From assembly GCF_027744825.2 (NCBI RefSeq), contig NC_071351.1:14583001-14647000 (forward strand): 64,000 bases of DNA, given 5' to 3'. The stretch comes from Synchiropus splendidus. Taxonomy: Eukaryota; Chordata; Actinopteri; Syngnathiformes; Callionymidae. The translations under genes and the position numbers were made by a program. The notes beneath the pieces were generated by a model. That model searched no databases. It was not told the DNA's origin and worked only from the letters and a program-made list of their open reading frames with translations. Every line of letters starts with the position of its first letter. Positions within the stretch are counted from its first letter, which is position 1. This document shows positions 39,903 through 61,800 of the stretch, one piece after another.

Positions 39903-42610
39903 TGTTCAATGAGGGTGTGGTTAACAGTTGCAGTGCTCACAGGAAGCAGCGAGGCAGAGAAAGAGGAAGTGAGCCACCCCCACACTTTTCCAAAGCTACT
40001 TGGCTGAAGATATCTGACCTCGACAGCCACATCTTTGAAACCTCTGAAACTGAAACTGCGTACGTCCCTCCACCATTACTGCGACCATTTACAGACTTGC
40101 AAAAATTATTTAATATATCTAATGCTCTGTGTAAAAAGAACGACATGCAAATGAATTTGACCTTTTGTTTCCATAAACAAGCAGACAAACATGAAGAGAA
40201 ATTTAATATGATACACAAGCAAAAAAGGTGTGTTTCTTGGCCTGAACGTTTACTTTAAAGGCAAATTGTGTAGTGAACTACACAAATCAAATTACATTTC
40301 TGTGCCAGAAGTAAAAACACTAATAATAATAAATGGTAAACAGTTTACCTTTGGGGCCCTTCAGTAACGCTCACCAACTGTTTGGCTTTACTGGAACCAT
40401 CCACAGACAGATGCGTTGCATCACCCAAGTGTGACTCAGTAAAGACAGGTCTGAGATGGAGTTGCTTAGTTTGAGTATTGCTCACAGCATCTAAAAGTAA
40501 CATTGACCATGAAGCAGCAGGTGATGTAATCATCAGCAGCTCAACATTACAGTACAAATTCTGTAATATAATATCAATTGCTGGTTTAGCATCAACCAAA
40601 GACTAGTCTTATCGCTGGTGCTGGACTCCAAGATGCTTGTCTGTTACGAGTGGACTGACATTTAACAGTGTTGACAGTCATGACTTCCAACAATGAATGA
40701 CACACAACTTAATATAAAATGTCCAATGGTGAAAATAACACCAACTTCTCCAGTAGTTGCAATGTTTGAAGAGGAAAAGGGGTGCTGACAAACCTTTCAA
40801 TGAAGTCTTGTATAGCGTTTAGAAGGCATCTACTTCCAGTGACACCAGCTGAAGCACGTAGTAAAAATTATTGTTAATATTAAAATTAATTAATATTAAA
40901 AAAAGACCTAACAAGCACCCGCAACGTCACTCACTTTCCTTATTGGATTATTGTCGATTGCTATCGAATAAAGTTGTTTCTTTTTGCCGAGTTCTGTCGA
41001 AGTTGCTGTGTCATCGTGGTTGCCAAATTTGGGTGAATAAAGTATGTTATGTGGATGTTATACTACAGACAAATTGGTATAGCACCTGGCAACCCAACAT
41101 CAACAGTATCGGGTGCTTGTACCTTTTAAATCCATCAAACCGTTGAACGACATTAAAACTGGCAACCTTACGAATCATGAATTTTCCTTTACTGACTCTT
41201 TTTAATCCTTTTATCCTCCCGTAATTATTTTATATCATATTTTCCATTTTCATATCATGACACATATGTGTTATAATTACTTCACAAATGTTACCATCAT
41301 GTAGCCATTATATAATAATAATGGAATTATAAGGCATATAACTAATTTGTTGAAATGAATATAATATTACCTTTTGTACTCAGGAAATGGATGCGTTTCT
41401 GTTCGTGCGTTTTCACTTGATCATTTTGTTTCATTTGTGTGTTTTTCAATAAGCAGTGAAGAGAAATACATCACAAAATAAAAAAATATATATATATTTA
41501 TTTCAATACAGCATATTCAAAAATCATATCAAAGATATTTTATCATTTGGGTCAGCTGACAGAAGGTGAAGGACTGTGCACTGGACGGAAAAAAAAGCCC
41601 CTCTATAGTGAGAGTGCTTGTTCAGACGTGACCCGGTCATTGTGGCGACACACCATGTTGCCGTGGAGACCAGCATGATCTGTCCGCAGAGAGTTGCATC
41701 TGACCTTTGACCCCCCCATGACAGAGAGGTCATGTGGGCCACACACTTCAGTGCTGTGTTGTCTCTATTTTGCTCCGAGAAGGTGTTTGTGAAATTAGCT
41801 TTCAGCTCCGACAACAACGCGTACAGCAGTAATGCAGTTATGCTGATGCGATTTCTTCAAACAAACTGGGCTGCACCTGCCGCGTACACCAAGTAGGTCG
41901 GACACCACAAAAACCCAAACATATTCAATCTTGCTTTATTTTACACCTCTTAATCAATATTTAAAGTTATATTTTTTTGTCAAACATCAGCAAGAAATTT
42001 TAAAAAATACACGACGCTAAATGAAAGAGTTTCTGTTGATGAAATTATAATAATAATAAAAAAACTCATAATACACAATATGCAACACATTTTACCTATT
42101 ATGTAAAGTAAAAAAGTAAAATATTTATGTTTTGTTGTGGCATTTCAAATAAAAAAATATAAATACCTATTGTAATGGTAATGAAATAATAATATACATA
42201 TTATTAATGCAATATTGGTACTATTAACTATATTAAAAGTAATCAAAAAAATATAAGAAAAATAAACAAGAGATTAAATTACAAATACATTTCATGTGAC
42301 ATAAGACTTGTGTGACTATAAATCTATGCCCAATATCTAGAAAATACAAAATATATTGTAACGGCTGTAAATCATCTAACGAAAATGGGAAAACAGAATG
42401 CTTTAAACATAAAACAGCAGTCTACATGACTTGAGCTGACGAACCCTCCCTAAGATACGAATGAGCGTTTCACTGTTTATGAGAGAATAGCGACCTCTAG
42501 CGGTGTATTGGGAGAATAACTTTAAAACGTCAAACAAGGTATTCAAAATGAACTATTGCTTTATTTAGAACACCTGTTGGATGGTTCTACATTTAAGAAA
42601 GGCCAGCGAC

Positions 42611-42930
42611 AACATTATGACCACCTGCCATTGACCTGCGGTGGTTTTGTGCCAGGTCAAAGTTTTCCTCCACCAACAACCCGGTAGATTCTCCTCATCA
42701 TCGCTCTGTATTGGACCGGTTTCTTGTCTTCAGGTGACCCAAGCGCAGAAGACTTAAAGCATCTGCTGCGGTGAGCCGGTGTTTCATGGGCTGACGAACC
42801 TGAGATTGAGCTGAAAGTCACCATTCTCAGGATGGACAGTCCTTGAAAGCACCACTCAGAAGAGTCCGGGCCCTCAGCGCCTGCAGTGCCACACTGCAGG
42901 GAATTACACATGAATGTGGGTGACATATTG
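42611..42930. mobile_element. DNA transposon fragment (one end)
   Basis: AACATTATGACCACCTGCC at 42611-42629 differs by one base from the right end of the uckl1-intron element (48303-48285). The following roughly 300 bp are GC-richer than the AT-rich flanks. The opposite end was not located, so the right boundary is approximate. Confidence 0.45.
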
Positions 42931-44690
42931 GACCAGAATATGAGATGAACCAGAGGAGCATATTTGAATTTTGGCTCATCTGTTAAGATTCATTTCAGCT
43001 CCATTTGTCAGCGGAATATTCAAACTATTAAAGACGCTCTAAGATGAAGACAAATAATCTAATATTATTATTTATTTATTTATTATTGGGTTATATTGCA
43101 GAACGAAACTCTGTTGAAAAACTGGATTTGCGTCTGTGTTTTAAAATCTCAGCGATAGTTCATAGAAACAGATGTTAACGATAACATAATACTTTTTAAA
43201 TCATGTCCATATTGAGAGCTCAGTGAACTAATATTGGAAAATAACTTTTGTTCACGTTTCTCTATTGAGCTTACTATGAACATGCAGCACTCGTGAACCC
43301 TCAACTGAATTGCATTGTTACATGCAAACAAAATATTCTTCTCATTGCATAAAAAAAATGATAATTTCCATACCTTTTTATCTTCATTTTCATTCTAATT
43401 GAGACAGATCTGCGTATGAAACCTTCATTAAATAAAGCATGTATTCGTGGCTTTATAAACTATTCATTTTTAGAATAAAAACAAAATCATTGAAATACTT
43501 AATAAAAACTAGTTCATTTATGATTCTTAAAAAAATCACCTCTTGTGCTAATCTAAATAAATTATGAGAGCACCTCATCACAAGTCGTACCTTCAGAATC
43601 AGTGGATAAAAATGGTCAATAAAGTATTAATATTTAAAGTATTAAAATGCTAATTATCCACACAATTTCATCAGTGTTTTCGAGCACTCGAACTCTCCAC
43701 TGTCACAGTAACACCTTATCTCACATGTGTTCATGAGTACATGACAATATGTACTATGGATTTTTAGCACCTGTAATTCATATAATTTTCACATAAAGGA
43801 ACTCTTTTTAAAAATCCATGACACTTCTCCTGCAACAGAAAGGTCAACACAAAGAACTCGTCATCCAGATGAGATGAGTTGTTTACAATAGAGTCGCTGC
43901 TCTCAAAGTAATAATTAAAATGACAGTTAACATGAACAAGTCAATGTTCTTACCAACATGTCAGACCCTCCTGAGACCACCGGCAGGAAGAGAGTGAAGA
44001 AGAAAGATGCTCTGCTACAACTTTCTCTCGCTCTCTCAGTCACACGAATCTACGAGCATCTTCCTGTTTTTGGAGGATTCTAAACTTTCCACTGACATCT
44101 TCAACCCCCAAAACCAATAGCTGACTCTCAGTCCATCAAGTGAGTTATGCTGCACAGTGGAGGAGGAAGCAATGTCCGACAGAAGCGTGAGCCCGGCTGA
44201 CATGTGCTCAACTGCACTTGACGCACGGTCATTCTCCAACAGAAGACCACAGTATCCTTCCTGTTCTGTCTCTCAACCATACGAAGCCTTTTTTTTTTTT
44301 TTTTGTTAACTCTGAGAAGGTGCTATCAAAGTTGCAGTCAGTGATTTACACATTGACCAATATCTTGAAGTAGAGTGAAAATATTAGAAAATATTTAACA
44401 AAATGAAAGATAATGAATTTAATATAACTTAAAATTACCAGCTTCTTTTTACACTTTTAACAAAAAAAACCAACTTAATTTAAAATCTTGTTTTTGCAAT
44501 CTAGTCAAACGATATTAACAGCACTTGCCGTTCTGCAGGATGTACGACGCTCAGGCTGGGACATGAGCCAACCATCACATGTGTCAAGATAATTCCCCAA
44601 TTTGCATCACTCACTTCTGGCGCACTTCAAACGGAAGGCTAACCAGCGAAATTCAAATGAAAATGAGCGGAAATAAAAGATCTATTGCAC

Positions 44691-44696
44691 TTTATT
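44691..44696 (-). promoter_or_regulatory. uckl1: uckl1 polyadenylation signal
   Basis: Minus-strand AATAAA lies 530 bp past the stop codon in the context GTTCAATAAAGTGCAAT. Cleavage is expected near 44665-44680, which gives a 3' UTR of about 550 nt. Confidence 0.65.
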
Positions 44697-45225
44697 GAAC
44701 AGCAAAAGTGGCACACAGAACAGTGTCGATCTCTTTCTCACAGTTGAATGTAGCAACACAAAGATTAGCAATACATACTTTGTTTTAAATATGAATCAAG
44801 GTGCCAAAATGGACTGTGGAGTAAAACTTCTGATAAAGGTTGAACTGGAAAATAGTGAGGCACCAAAAGCTACTTATCCCTAAGTATCAGGCACTGACTT
44901 TATGAACACATCTGACTGATATGTTGACAGGTTTTTAAAATATTTCTTTAACCATAACAGCAACATTAGTGCAAAGCTGTTATATTGATAACAAACCAAC
45001 CATTTTTGGAGAAATCTGAAGTCGCACGTCACATTAGGCTCGCAAAACATCTGGACTCACAATCCACATATAAAAATATCATCTTAAATCAAAGCAATAT
45101 TTAGTTAAAAGGAGTCATAATTTAACTGTACATGTACATTCCACCATGTGTCATCGCCGTTCTTTGGCCTCCGAGTACAAAAATTGTTCTGCGCGTGGCG
45201 AGCTCAGCTCTTCAACAAGGTAAAG

Positions 45226-55360
<10,135 letters not shown>

Positions 55361-55434
55361 TGTAAGAGACGTTCTTCCGTTCTCCTGCTTCAGCTAGCTG
55401 TTGACAGTCAGATGTGGAGAGCAAAGTGGCCAGG

Positions 55435-55517
55435 TGCATCATGGGAGTTGCAGTCTAACCAAAGAGCCGCATGCAGCAGCGTGAGCCGCAGACGAAACTA
55501 CAATTTCCATAATTCAA
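55435..55517. promoter_or_regulatory. uckl1: uckl1 main promoter with two ZNF143-like motifs
   Basis: TGCATCATGGGAGTTGCAGT (55435-55454) is, on the minus strand, very close to the ZNF143/Staf consensus ACTACAATTCCCA..ATGC. A second, weaker match, ACTACAATTTCCAT, starts at 55497 on the plus strand. Such motifs sit near transcription starts of TATA-less housekeeping genes and here lie 75-160 bp upstream of the ATG at 55360. Confidence 0.7.
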
Positions 55518-55933
55518 CATCATAAAGCGGCGATTAATTAATTAAATAATGGCATTACTTTTCAAGGTGGGGACGACAGTTGATTTGAGGAGGTCAACTC
55601 ATTTATGTTATCACTATAATCTGGAGCGGTTTGTTTCAAATCAATCGCTACATTTGAAAGAAAGCATAATATTATATTATAACGAGTTGGATTGTTACGA
55701 TAAGTTGGTATTGGTACATCTCAAATGCTGTTTTCCCAACTGAAATTCTACTACCAAAATATTGCACAGACTTACTGTAAGAATCTTTCAATCTATTTGT
55801 GATATAATTTACAGTGATTTTTTTTCATTTGTGAATGAGTAATTCAACCTAATATACAATTGAGAATTTAATGTCTTGAAAATATTCTTTTCCGATTAAT
55901 GAAAATGGTCAACACAAGCGTAGTCAACAAACC

Positions 55934-55939
55934 TTTATT
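55934..55939 (-). promoter_or_regulatory. Candidate znf512b polyadenylation signal (distal)
   Basis: Minus-strand AATAAA about 2.6 kb past the stop and only about 0.4 kb upstream of the uckl1 promoter motifs. Use of this site would place the znf512b 3' end almost against the uckl1 start. Confidence 0.3.
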
Positions 55940-57591
55940 AAGTTTTAGTTTCATTTCCCAATGCACATGTAGTACAACAATTCAGGTGAAAAATAACCGT
56001 AGCAGTTTCGACTCAAAAGGGGTGCAGTGCGTCCGGACAGGACTACAAGGGTTTATTTTTGATACGGAAATGTGTAATACATTTTTATTCTCATGTCAGT
56101 TGTTGCCTATACATTATATTATCACCAGTTATAAGCTACAATGTCAATGTCTTCATAGAACTCTAGCACAGTTTCACAACAGTGACTCTAGCAACAGGGA
56201 CAGTTGCCCTCTTCTGCTTTAAGAGTAGGTAGCATACAAATCACCCACCGTCTCTAAACAAAAAATGGTGGAGTGGGAATTCTAAAGACTAACCTGGATT
56301 TGGGAAAGCAACAGAGGGAAGACGTTTGAGTCGGCTGTTTCTCCAGATACAAAAGTCACAACACACACACAGTCTGGATAACTAGAAAGCTCCAAACAAC
56401 ACTCCTATTCCAAACCTATTTCAAGATATAAGAAGTGTAGTAAGTACAGAAACATGTATACATATGCCTTATTGTCCCATTTTGATTACTAAATGACTCT
56501 GTTTGATCTGTAAAACAAAACAAATATGGATATGCATCAATATATCCGAGCACAACAGTATATGTCAACCTAAAATGTCAAAAAAAATCTCTGTTATTTG
56601 ACTGAAAAAAAGGGGGTTTGCTATCTATATAAAAGCATTTTAAAGCAAACAAAAAAGATCAGGACACATTGATATATCAAAATATCAGCAAGCCAACAAA
56701 CCAGCGAAACATGGCGTATTGCTATAATCTAAAAAGGTGTCGCAGTTCGCTCACACTGCAGGATAGTAGTGTACTTTCCACATCATAGGAAGACAGAGAG
56801 TAAAGGGTGAGATCAAATGTAAAATACCCCACTTTTAAAAGCAGTGCTAAACTATTATATTGCAACACCAAAGCTCGTCAGGTAAACACAGTCAATGGGG
56901 CGTTATTGATGAGTGACAAGCTGCTGGTGAACTGTGCCGCAGCTTATGATAGAAAATTAAACTGAACACGCACGCACGCACTCTTTTAAACCACCCATAT
57001 TGACATGGACAAATCAGTGCTTGACTTAACCGCCTGCCAAACCTGGATAGAAAGGTCGTCACCCCAAGAATGAGCGACACATGCATAATCATCCCTCATT
57101 GGAAAATCGGCTTTAGTTTATTTAAAATGGAGAAAATCAGCACATTTAGAATAGAAAAGTCACACGGGATAGGTTTGAATCCCATATTGATTTTTGCTCA
57201 TTGACATCAGTGCTTGACTCAAATTATGGCGATCATGAACGCAAAAGGCTTGTTCAGGAGGACAGACAGGTTGGCTGGACAAGGTGGCCTTCAGGGACAT
57301 GCTAGTCGTTGCAGCCATTTTCTGAATCCTGCCTTCTGAGACCCTCAGTGCTCACACCAGTGACGCAACCCAGACGGGATCAGATTCAACTTTAAGGCCA
57401 TGGTTCTCTCTCTGCATCTTAAAAATGGATGTTCAAGTATCTTTTAAATATAAATTTAAATTATATATTTATATATATCACTTCACACATTTTATAATTT
57501 AAATATTTTTAATTAAAATTCAACCAATACTCTGATTGCATGATGACAATAAATGTTTTTCAATAACAATCTGCGCTTTAATCAAATAAAA

Positions 57592-57597
57592 TTTATT
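57592..57597 (-). promoter_or_regulatory. Candidate znf512b polyadenylation signal (proximal)
   Basis: Minus-strand AATAAA about 980 bp past the stop. It would give a 3' UTR of about 1 kb. Confidence 0.35.
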
Positions 57598-58577
57598 TCT
57601 CATGACGATAGAATTCACCTGCTCCTAAGCCCGATTCGGATGAATTATCTTGAAGTGCAAAAAATACAAAAGGGCAAGAAGCAGGCTTCAGGGGTTAAAG
57701 TGCAAGACGATAACTTGGAGCGTCCAATCGTTCATTAATATACTACACATACTACGCAAACATTGCAAATTCTTTCAATAAACCCTTCCTCTTCTTAACC
57801 TCTATAAAAGAGAGCTTCCCAGCTCTTTCAACAACAGTTGGCCTCTGTTTAAAATTTCGATACTTCTTTGATTGTGCTGCAATGGTGCAACAAGCTTAGC
57901 AAACAATATTCAAACAATTCAATTTTCTTGGCAAACTGGTTAAAAACATTGATTTTTGACCGCAATTGTTGGGTAAACTCAAACTGACAGTGGCATATAA
58001 ATGAAAATATACAGTAAAAAAATGGTATGCATACACTGCGACAAAAAAGCAAAATAATGCCACTGAAATTATAGCTTTAGGAAAATTAGCGTCAAAACAG
58101 AACAAGACTGACACACATTATTAGCTTATATGACAGTTATTTCAAAATGAAAACATTAAAGGACGTTAAAAACAATAATTTGAAAATAGCTGGCAAACAA
58201 ATTTGGGCGTTAATGACACAACATTGGGCTGAGTATATAGATATATAGATATAGATTGTGTTTATGTACACAGTACAGTATATGTGTGGAAAAACACTGA
58301 CTATTTATAAATGATTTTGCCATGCGAACAGAAACACCTCTCAAACACAACATGTAGTTTGAAAACAAGGATTACAATCATTTTAAATACTACTTCTGTT
58401 CCAAAACTGCTATGTTTCGATGACTACATGTGCTTTAAAGGTTAAATTAAATTGTTGGATTTACACAGGGAAATGGTGGTCTTAAAAACTAGTTCACGTC
58501 TAAATGGTCAGTCCTGACGGATAAACACCACGCCACCTGGTGGCGCGACATTTCAGAATCTTTGTTGAAGAGGAGCT

Positions 58578-58895
58578 TTACTCGGGTAACAACAACTTCT
58601 TCGGTTTATTTCTTCTGTCAAGCAGTGAATTATTGAGGCTGGAATTCTCTTCATCTGTAAGCATCTGTGTTGGACTAGAGGAGCCACTCATGGCAGGGGA
58701 GGAGTTTTGGGAGGAGGCTGACTCCTCAGCAAGCCTGTGCAGAGGCTCGACCACAGGACGGCGCTCTTTAGGCTTGCGTCCCCTCTTCTTACCAGTGGTG
58801 GCACCATTTCTCACCTCAGGTTCAATTCCATTATCCTCCAGGGATTTAGATTTGCTACTGGACACGACCTCGCTGGCTGCCGCTCTGAACCAGTT
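58578..58895 (-). CDS. znf512b: znf512b terminal exon
   Basis: Encodes 105 residues starting [18 protein letters not shown], with [13 protein letters not shown] (AT-hook-like and nuclear-localisation-like) and a Ser-rich end finishing in KPKKLLLPE and TAA at 58580-58578. NWFR and [11 protein letters not shown] match the human C terminus; the Ser-rich tail differs. Acceptor ATTCTCTCAG|AACTGG. Confidence 0.93.
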   Translation of the reverse strand, partial: NWFRAAASEVVSSSKSKSLEDNGIEPEVRNGATTGKKRGRKPKERRPVVEPLHRLAEESASSQNSSPAMSGSSSPTQMLTDEENSSLNNSLLDRRNKPKKLLLPE

Positions 58896-61800
58896 CTGAG
58901 AGAATAGAAAGGGTCAGATAAGGCCTTGGATTTTCAGACTCGAAATTAACAATTTAGATAATGAATTTAGACGAAAAAACATTGTCATATTGAAGAAAAA
59001 CCAAGAACATCAAAAAGCAAAAAAGCAGCTGATCACCTACCTGTGAGTGAGTCTTACTGATGTGGTATTTGACTCCGCTCTCTGAGTTGAACGCCTTCTG
59101 GCAGATGAGACACGTGTATTTCCCAAGTTCTCCACCGCGCTGAAAAAAAAAATTCTCTTCACGTCAGAAAATCACTTTCAGAGATTGACTGTCTAGTCAA
59201 TAATAATCACTAGAAAAGAGCAGATTTATTGACTGCGTAGGTTCAGTTGAGCCCATCTTTCAGCTTCCATCTTTTGTCATGGTCCCCCACTACAATGTAG
59301 ATCTCATGTTTGTGAATGACCTGTCCAGTTTTTACCTGACTACAGTTGGCAAGGTGGGCTTTTAGTCCAGACACACTGGAGTACACGGCTTCACAGTTCT
59401 GTAAACAAAAACCAAAAGCTGTTCAAATGTTTCTTTAAAGTTTTGTTCCTTTGTTCGAATCCATACTTCGTTAGTGCAGCAAATGAAGCCTTTCTCCTTG
59501 ACTTGGTTCTTCCAGGTCTCAATAAGCTCTGGGCTGAAATTCGGGAGGCCTGGGCGAGTGTAGTTTAGCTACACACAAGACAATAATTGGTTAGTGTTTT
59601 CTAAACTCTGGAGTTAGATATATCAGCGTCTGGTGCCTTGAGACTATCCTCACCCTCTTGCTATCCGGAACCAGGTCATCCTTGTTTCGTCGCTTGGTGC
59701 CCCAGTCTTTGGCAAGTTCGTCCTCAGCTATCTCCTGCAGGTGAAACACAGCGACCTGAGCTGATCGTCGCCGCACTCTGCCGCTCGGAGTCCGTTCAAA
59801 GTCCTCTTGAAGTCCCGCGTTTGGAACAGGTTTCTCATTGACTGATTCACTGCTCTTCTTCTCCTGCTCCACCCCTCTGAACTCTCGATCTTTATGCTGT
59901 CTCTGTTGGTTGTGCCACTCTCTCCTGTCATGCTGGTCTTTCTTCCCTGCAGATGGTACCACTTCAGACACCTGAGTAAGAGAAAAAAATCAGCAATAAG
60001 ATGAAACAGTAAGAAGTCACACCACTGCGCAGAAGAAGAATGATAATGTGTACTATGCAATCTTTACGTATTTTTTTACGCATATTTCTATGGAACCAAA
60101 AATATACATAAAAATGGCACACAAGAAAAAAACTATTAAATCCTATTTGCACAAAGAGTGTTAATCCAAGACATTCAAAAATCAGCTTGAATTATTCCAA
60201 CATATGAGAAATCTCACCTTGTCTTTGCCAGTGTTGTTGTTAGTGTCGGTGACGTGGTCTTTACAGTTGACAGTCGCAACGCTGCTGATGGCAGCAGAGT
60301 TCTCCGTGTGTGCATGGTAGTCTCTCTCAGCCTTGGAGCGGTGGTTCTTTCCGGAGTGCTGGCAGAGAGAAAAAAACATTTGTTTCTGGTGGTTCTGGTG
60401 GCCCATCATACCAGGGATGTTTACAACAAAGAAGCTTCCTGAGTTTGAAGTGGAAACAAATGACACAGCAATGATGTGTCGGATGGTTTATGTTGAAAAC
60501 AAAATGACGAAAGGAAATTGCTCATTTTGCCATGTTGTTTGCTTTGTAGCGCTCTTATTTCCACTTTCTGAGAATAGAAAAAAGTGTGTACGTGTTGATG
60601 TGTTGTGGATAAACTACCAGCTGCAGTGCTTGAAGTGAAAATGATGGCAACAAAATGAAGGAGTCAAAATGAAGGAGTAAACAGCACAGAGGAAGAAAGG
60701 AAAGTGGGAAAAGGAAGAGAGAAATGGGACAGAGGAAAAACAGCGGAGTAAATACCTCACGAGGACACTTTATTCGCCCCATCTGTTTGAGCGTTCGCCG
60801 TAGACGTTCTCTCTCGTCATGCTCGTCCGCCACCTGGCTCTCACTCCCGGAGGGCTAAGGAGGAAAAACATGTCACATAAGTGTGTCCAGAAACTGACAC
60901 AAAAAAACACGCTGTGGAAAACGCGTTTTCCATCTCGACTGCACGCCGATGATTAATTAGTTTCACGGCGAGGCTGTTACTCAAGGCTTGTTTATGACAA
61001 CTGTCAGGCTTTCACTCAACTGTTGGCTGGTGCCAAGCCCCCACTTAGACCAGAACAACAGATGGTGACGCTGCCAGCTACTCGAAAGAGATGTGGAGAC
61101 TAACTGGGGAATCCCAGTGGAAATATAGCTGATCGTGTGTTGTGTTTTTGTGATTTTTATAAGGCCTAAAAGACCCGTTTGAGCATGTACAGTAAGCGAC
61201 TAACACCCTACAATAGACAGTAACTAACAGAGAGGGAGGCAGTGTGAGAAAAGCCTCTGGGCGGCAGCAGCGGCATGAAGGTCAAACTCAACAGGGCCAC
61301 CCTTGTCCTTCTGCCAGCCTGTTGTATTTACCAACGTGACACCTGAGTGGTTGTATTAACCACATGACAATCACAACTAAGCAAATCCACTAATCGAACC
61401 ACATGCTGAAGTACATTTTGCTCACCACACCTGCTGTGATTGACTGGTCAAGTGAGTGAAGAGACTAGTCAGGTGCTCAATACTTCTTACATGGTTGCTG
61501 TTATTAAATGGTGATCAAGCAAAGAAAAAATAAGCAAAAGAACCTCTCCAGCATGTTCCTCACTCAGACCCACACGTGCATCATTCTACGAGCACTCCTG
61601 CGAGTACATTCATTAATATTTCATGACACATCTTGAAACAGGCTTGAATAATTTAGCAAACTTCATGGCAGGACCATTGTTCTAATGCCAGGCCTTCACG
61701 ATCGTATCTTGCTGAAGCTTTTCACTGTCAAACTTTGACAGCTGCGGTAATGCCGTTCAAAATCCAGAATAACCAGAGGATGTCAAGATTCCTCATCGCT

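Larger units (their letters stand above)
29201..44650. other. Gene-poor intergenic stretch
   Basis: I see no splice-bounded or conserved coding segment on either strand. It contains GT microsatellites (31152, 36995, 39861), a decayed LINE 3' ORF (about 32200-32320), a stem-loop interspersed repeat (about 32520-32830), diverged ATCC-like simple sequence (about 35380-35680), a DNA transposon end (42611) and very AT-rich DNA (41200-42420). DNAJC5, TPD52L2 and ABHD16B, which lie here in human, were not found. Confidence 0.6.
55518..58577 (-). other. znf512b 3' UTR and spacer to uckl1
   Basis: No coding sequence was recognised. The DNA is AT-rich, with candidate polyadenylation signals at 57592 and 55934. 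How the stretch divides between 3' UTR and intergenic DNA cannot be fixed from sequence alone. Confidence 0.5.

Noticed and set aside
42657..42926. Minus-strand 89-codon open frame
   Set aside because: Lies within the DNA transposon fragment; no transposase motif recognised.
57170..57185. B-box-like GGTTTGAATCC, possible tRNA
   Set aside because: No matching A box or cloverleaf around it.
60378..60450. Extending the znf512b exon upstream to include [12 protein letters not shown]
   Set aside because: The AG available (CAAACTCAG|GAAGC) gives the wrong phase and meets a stop codon, and a much stronger acceptor lies at 60359.
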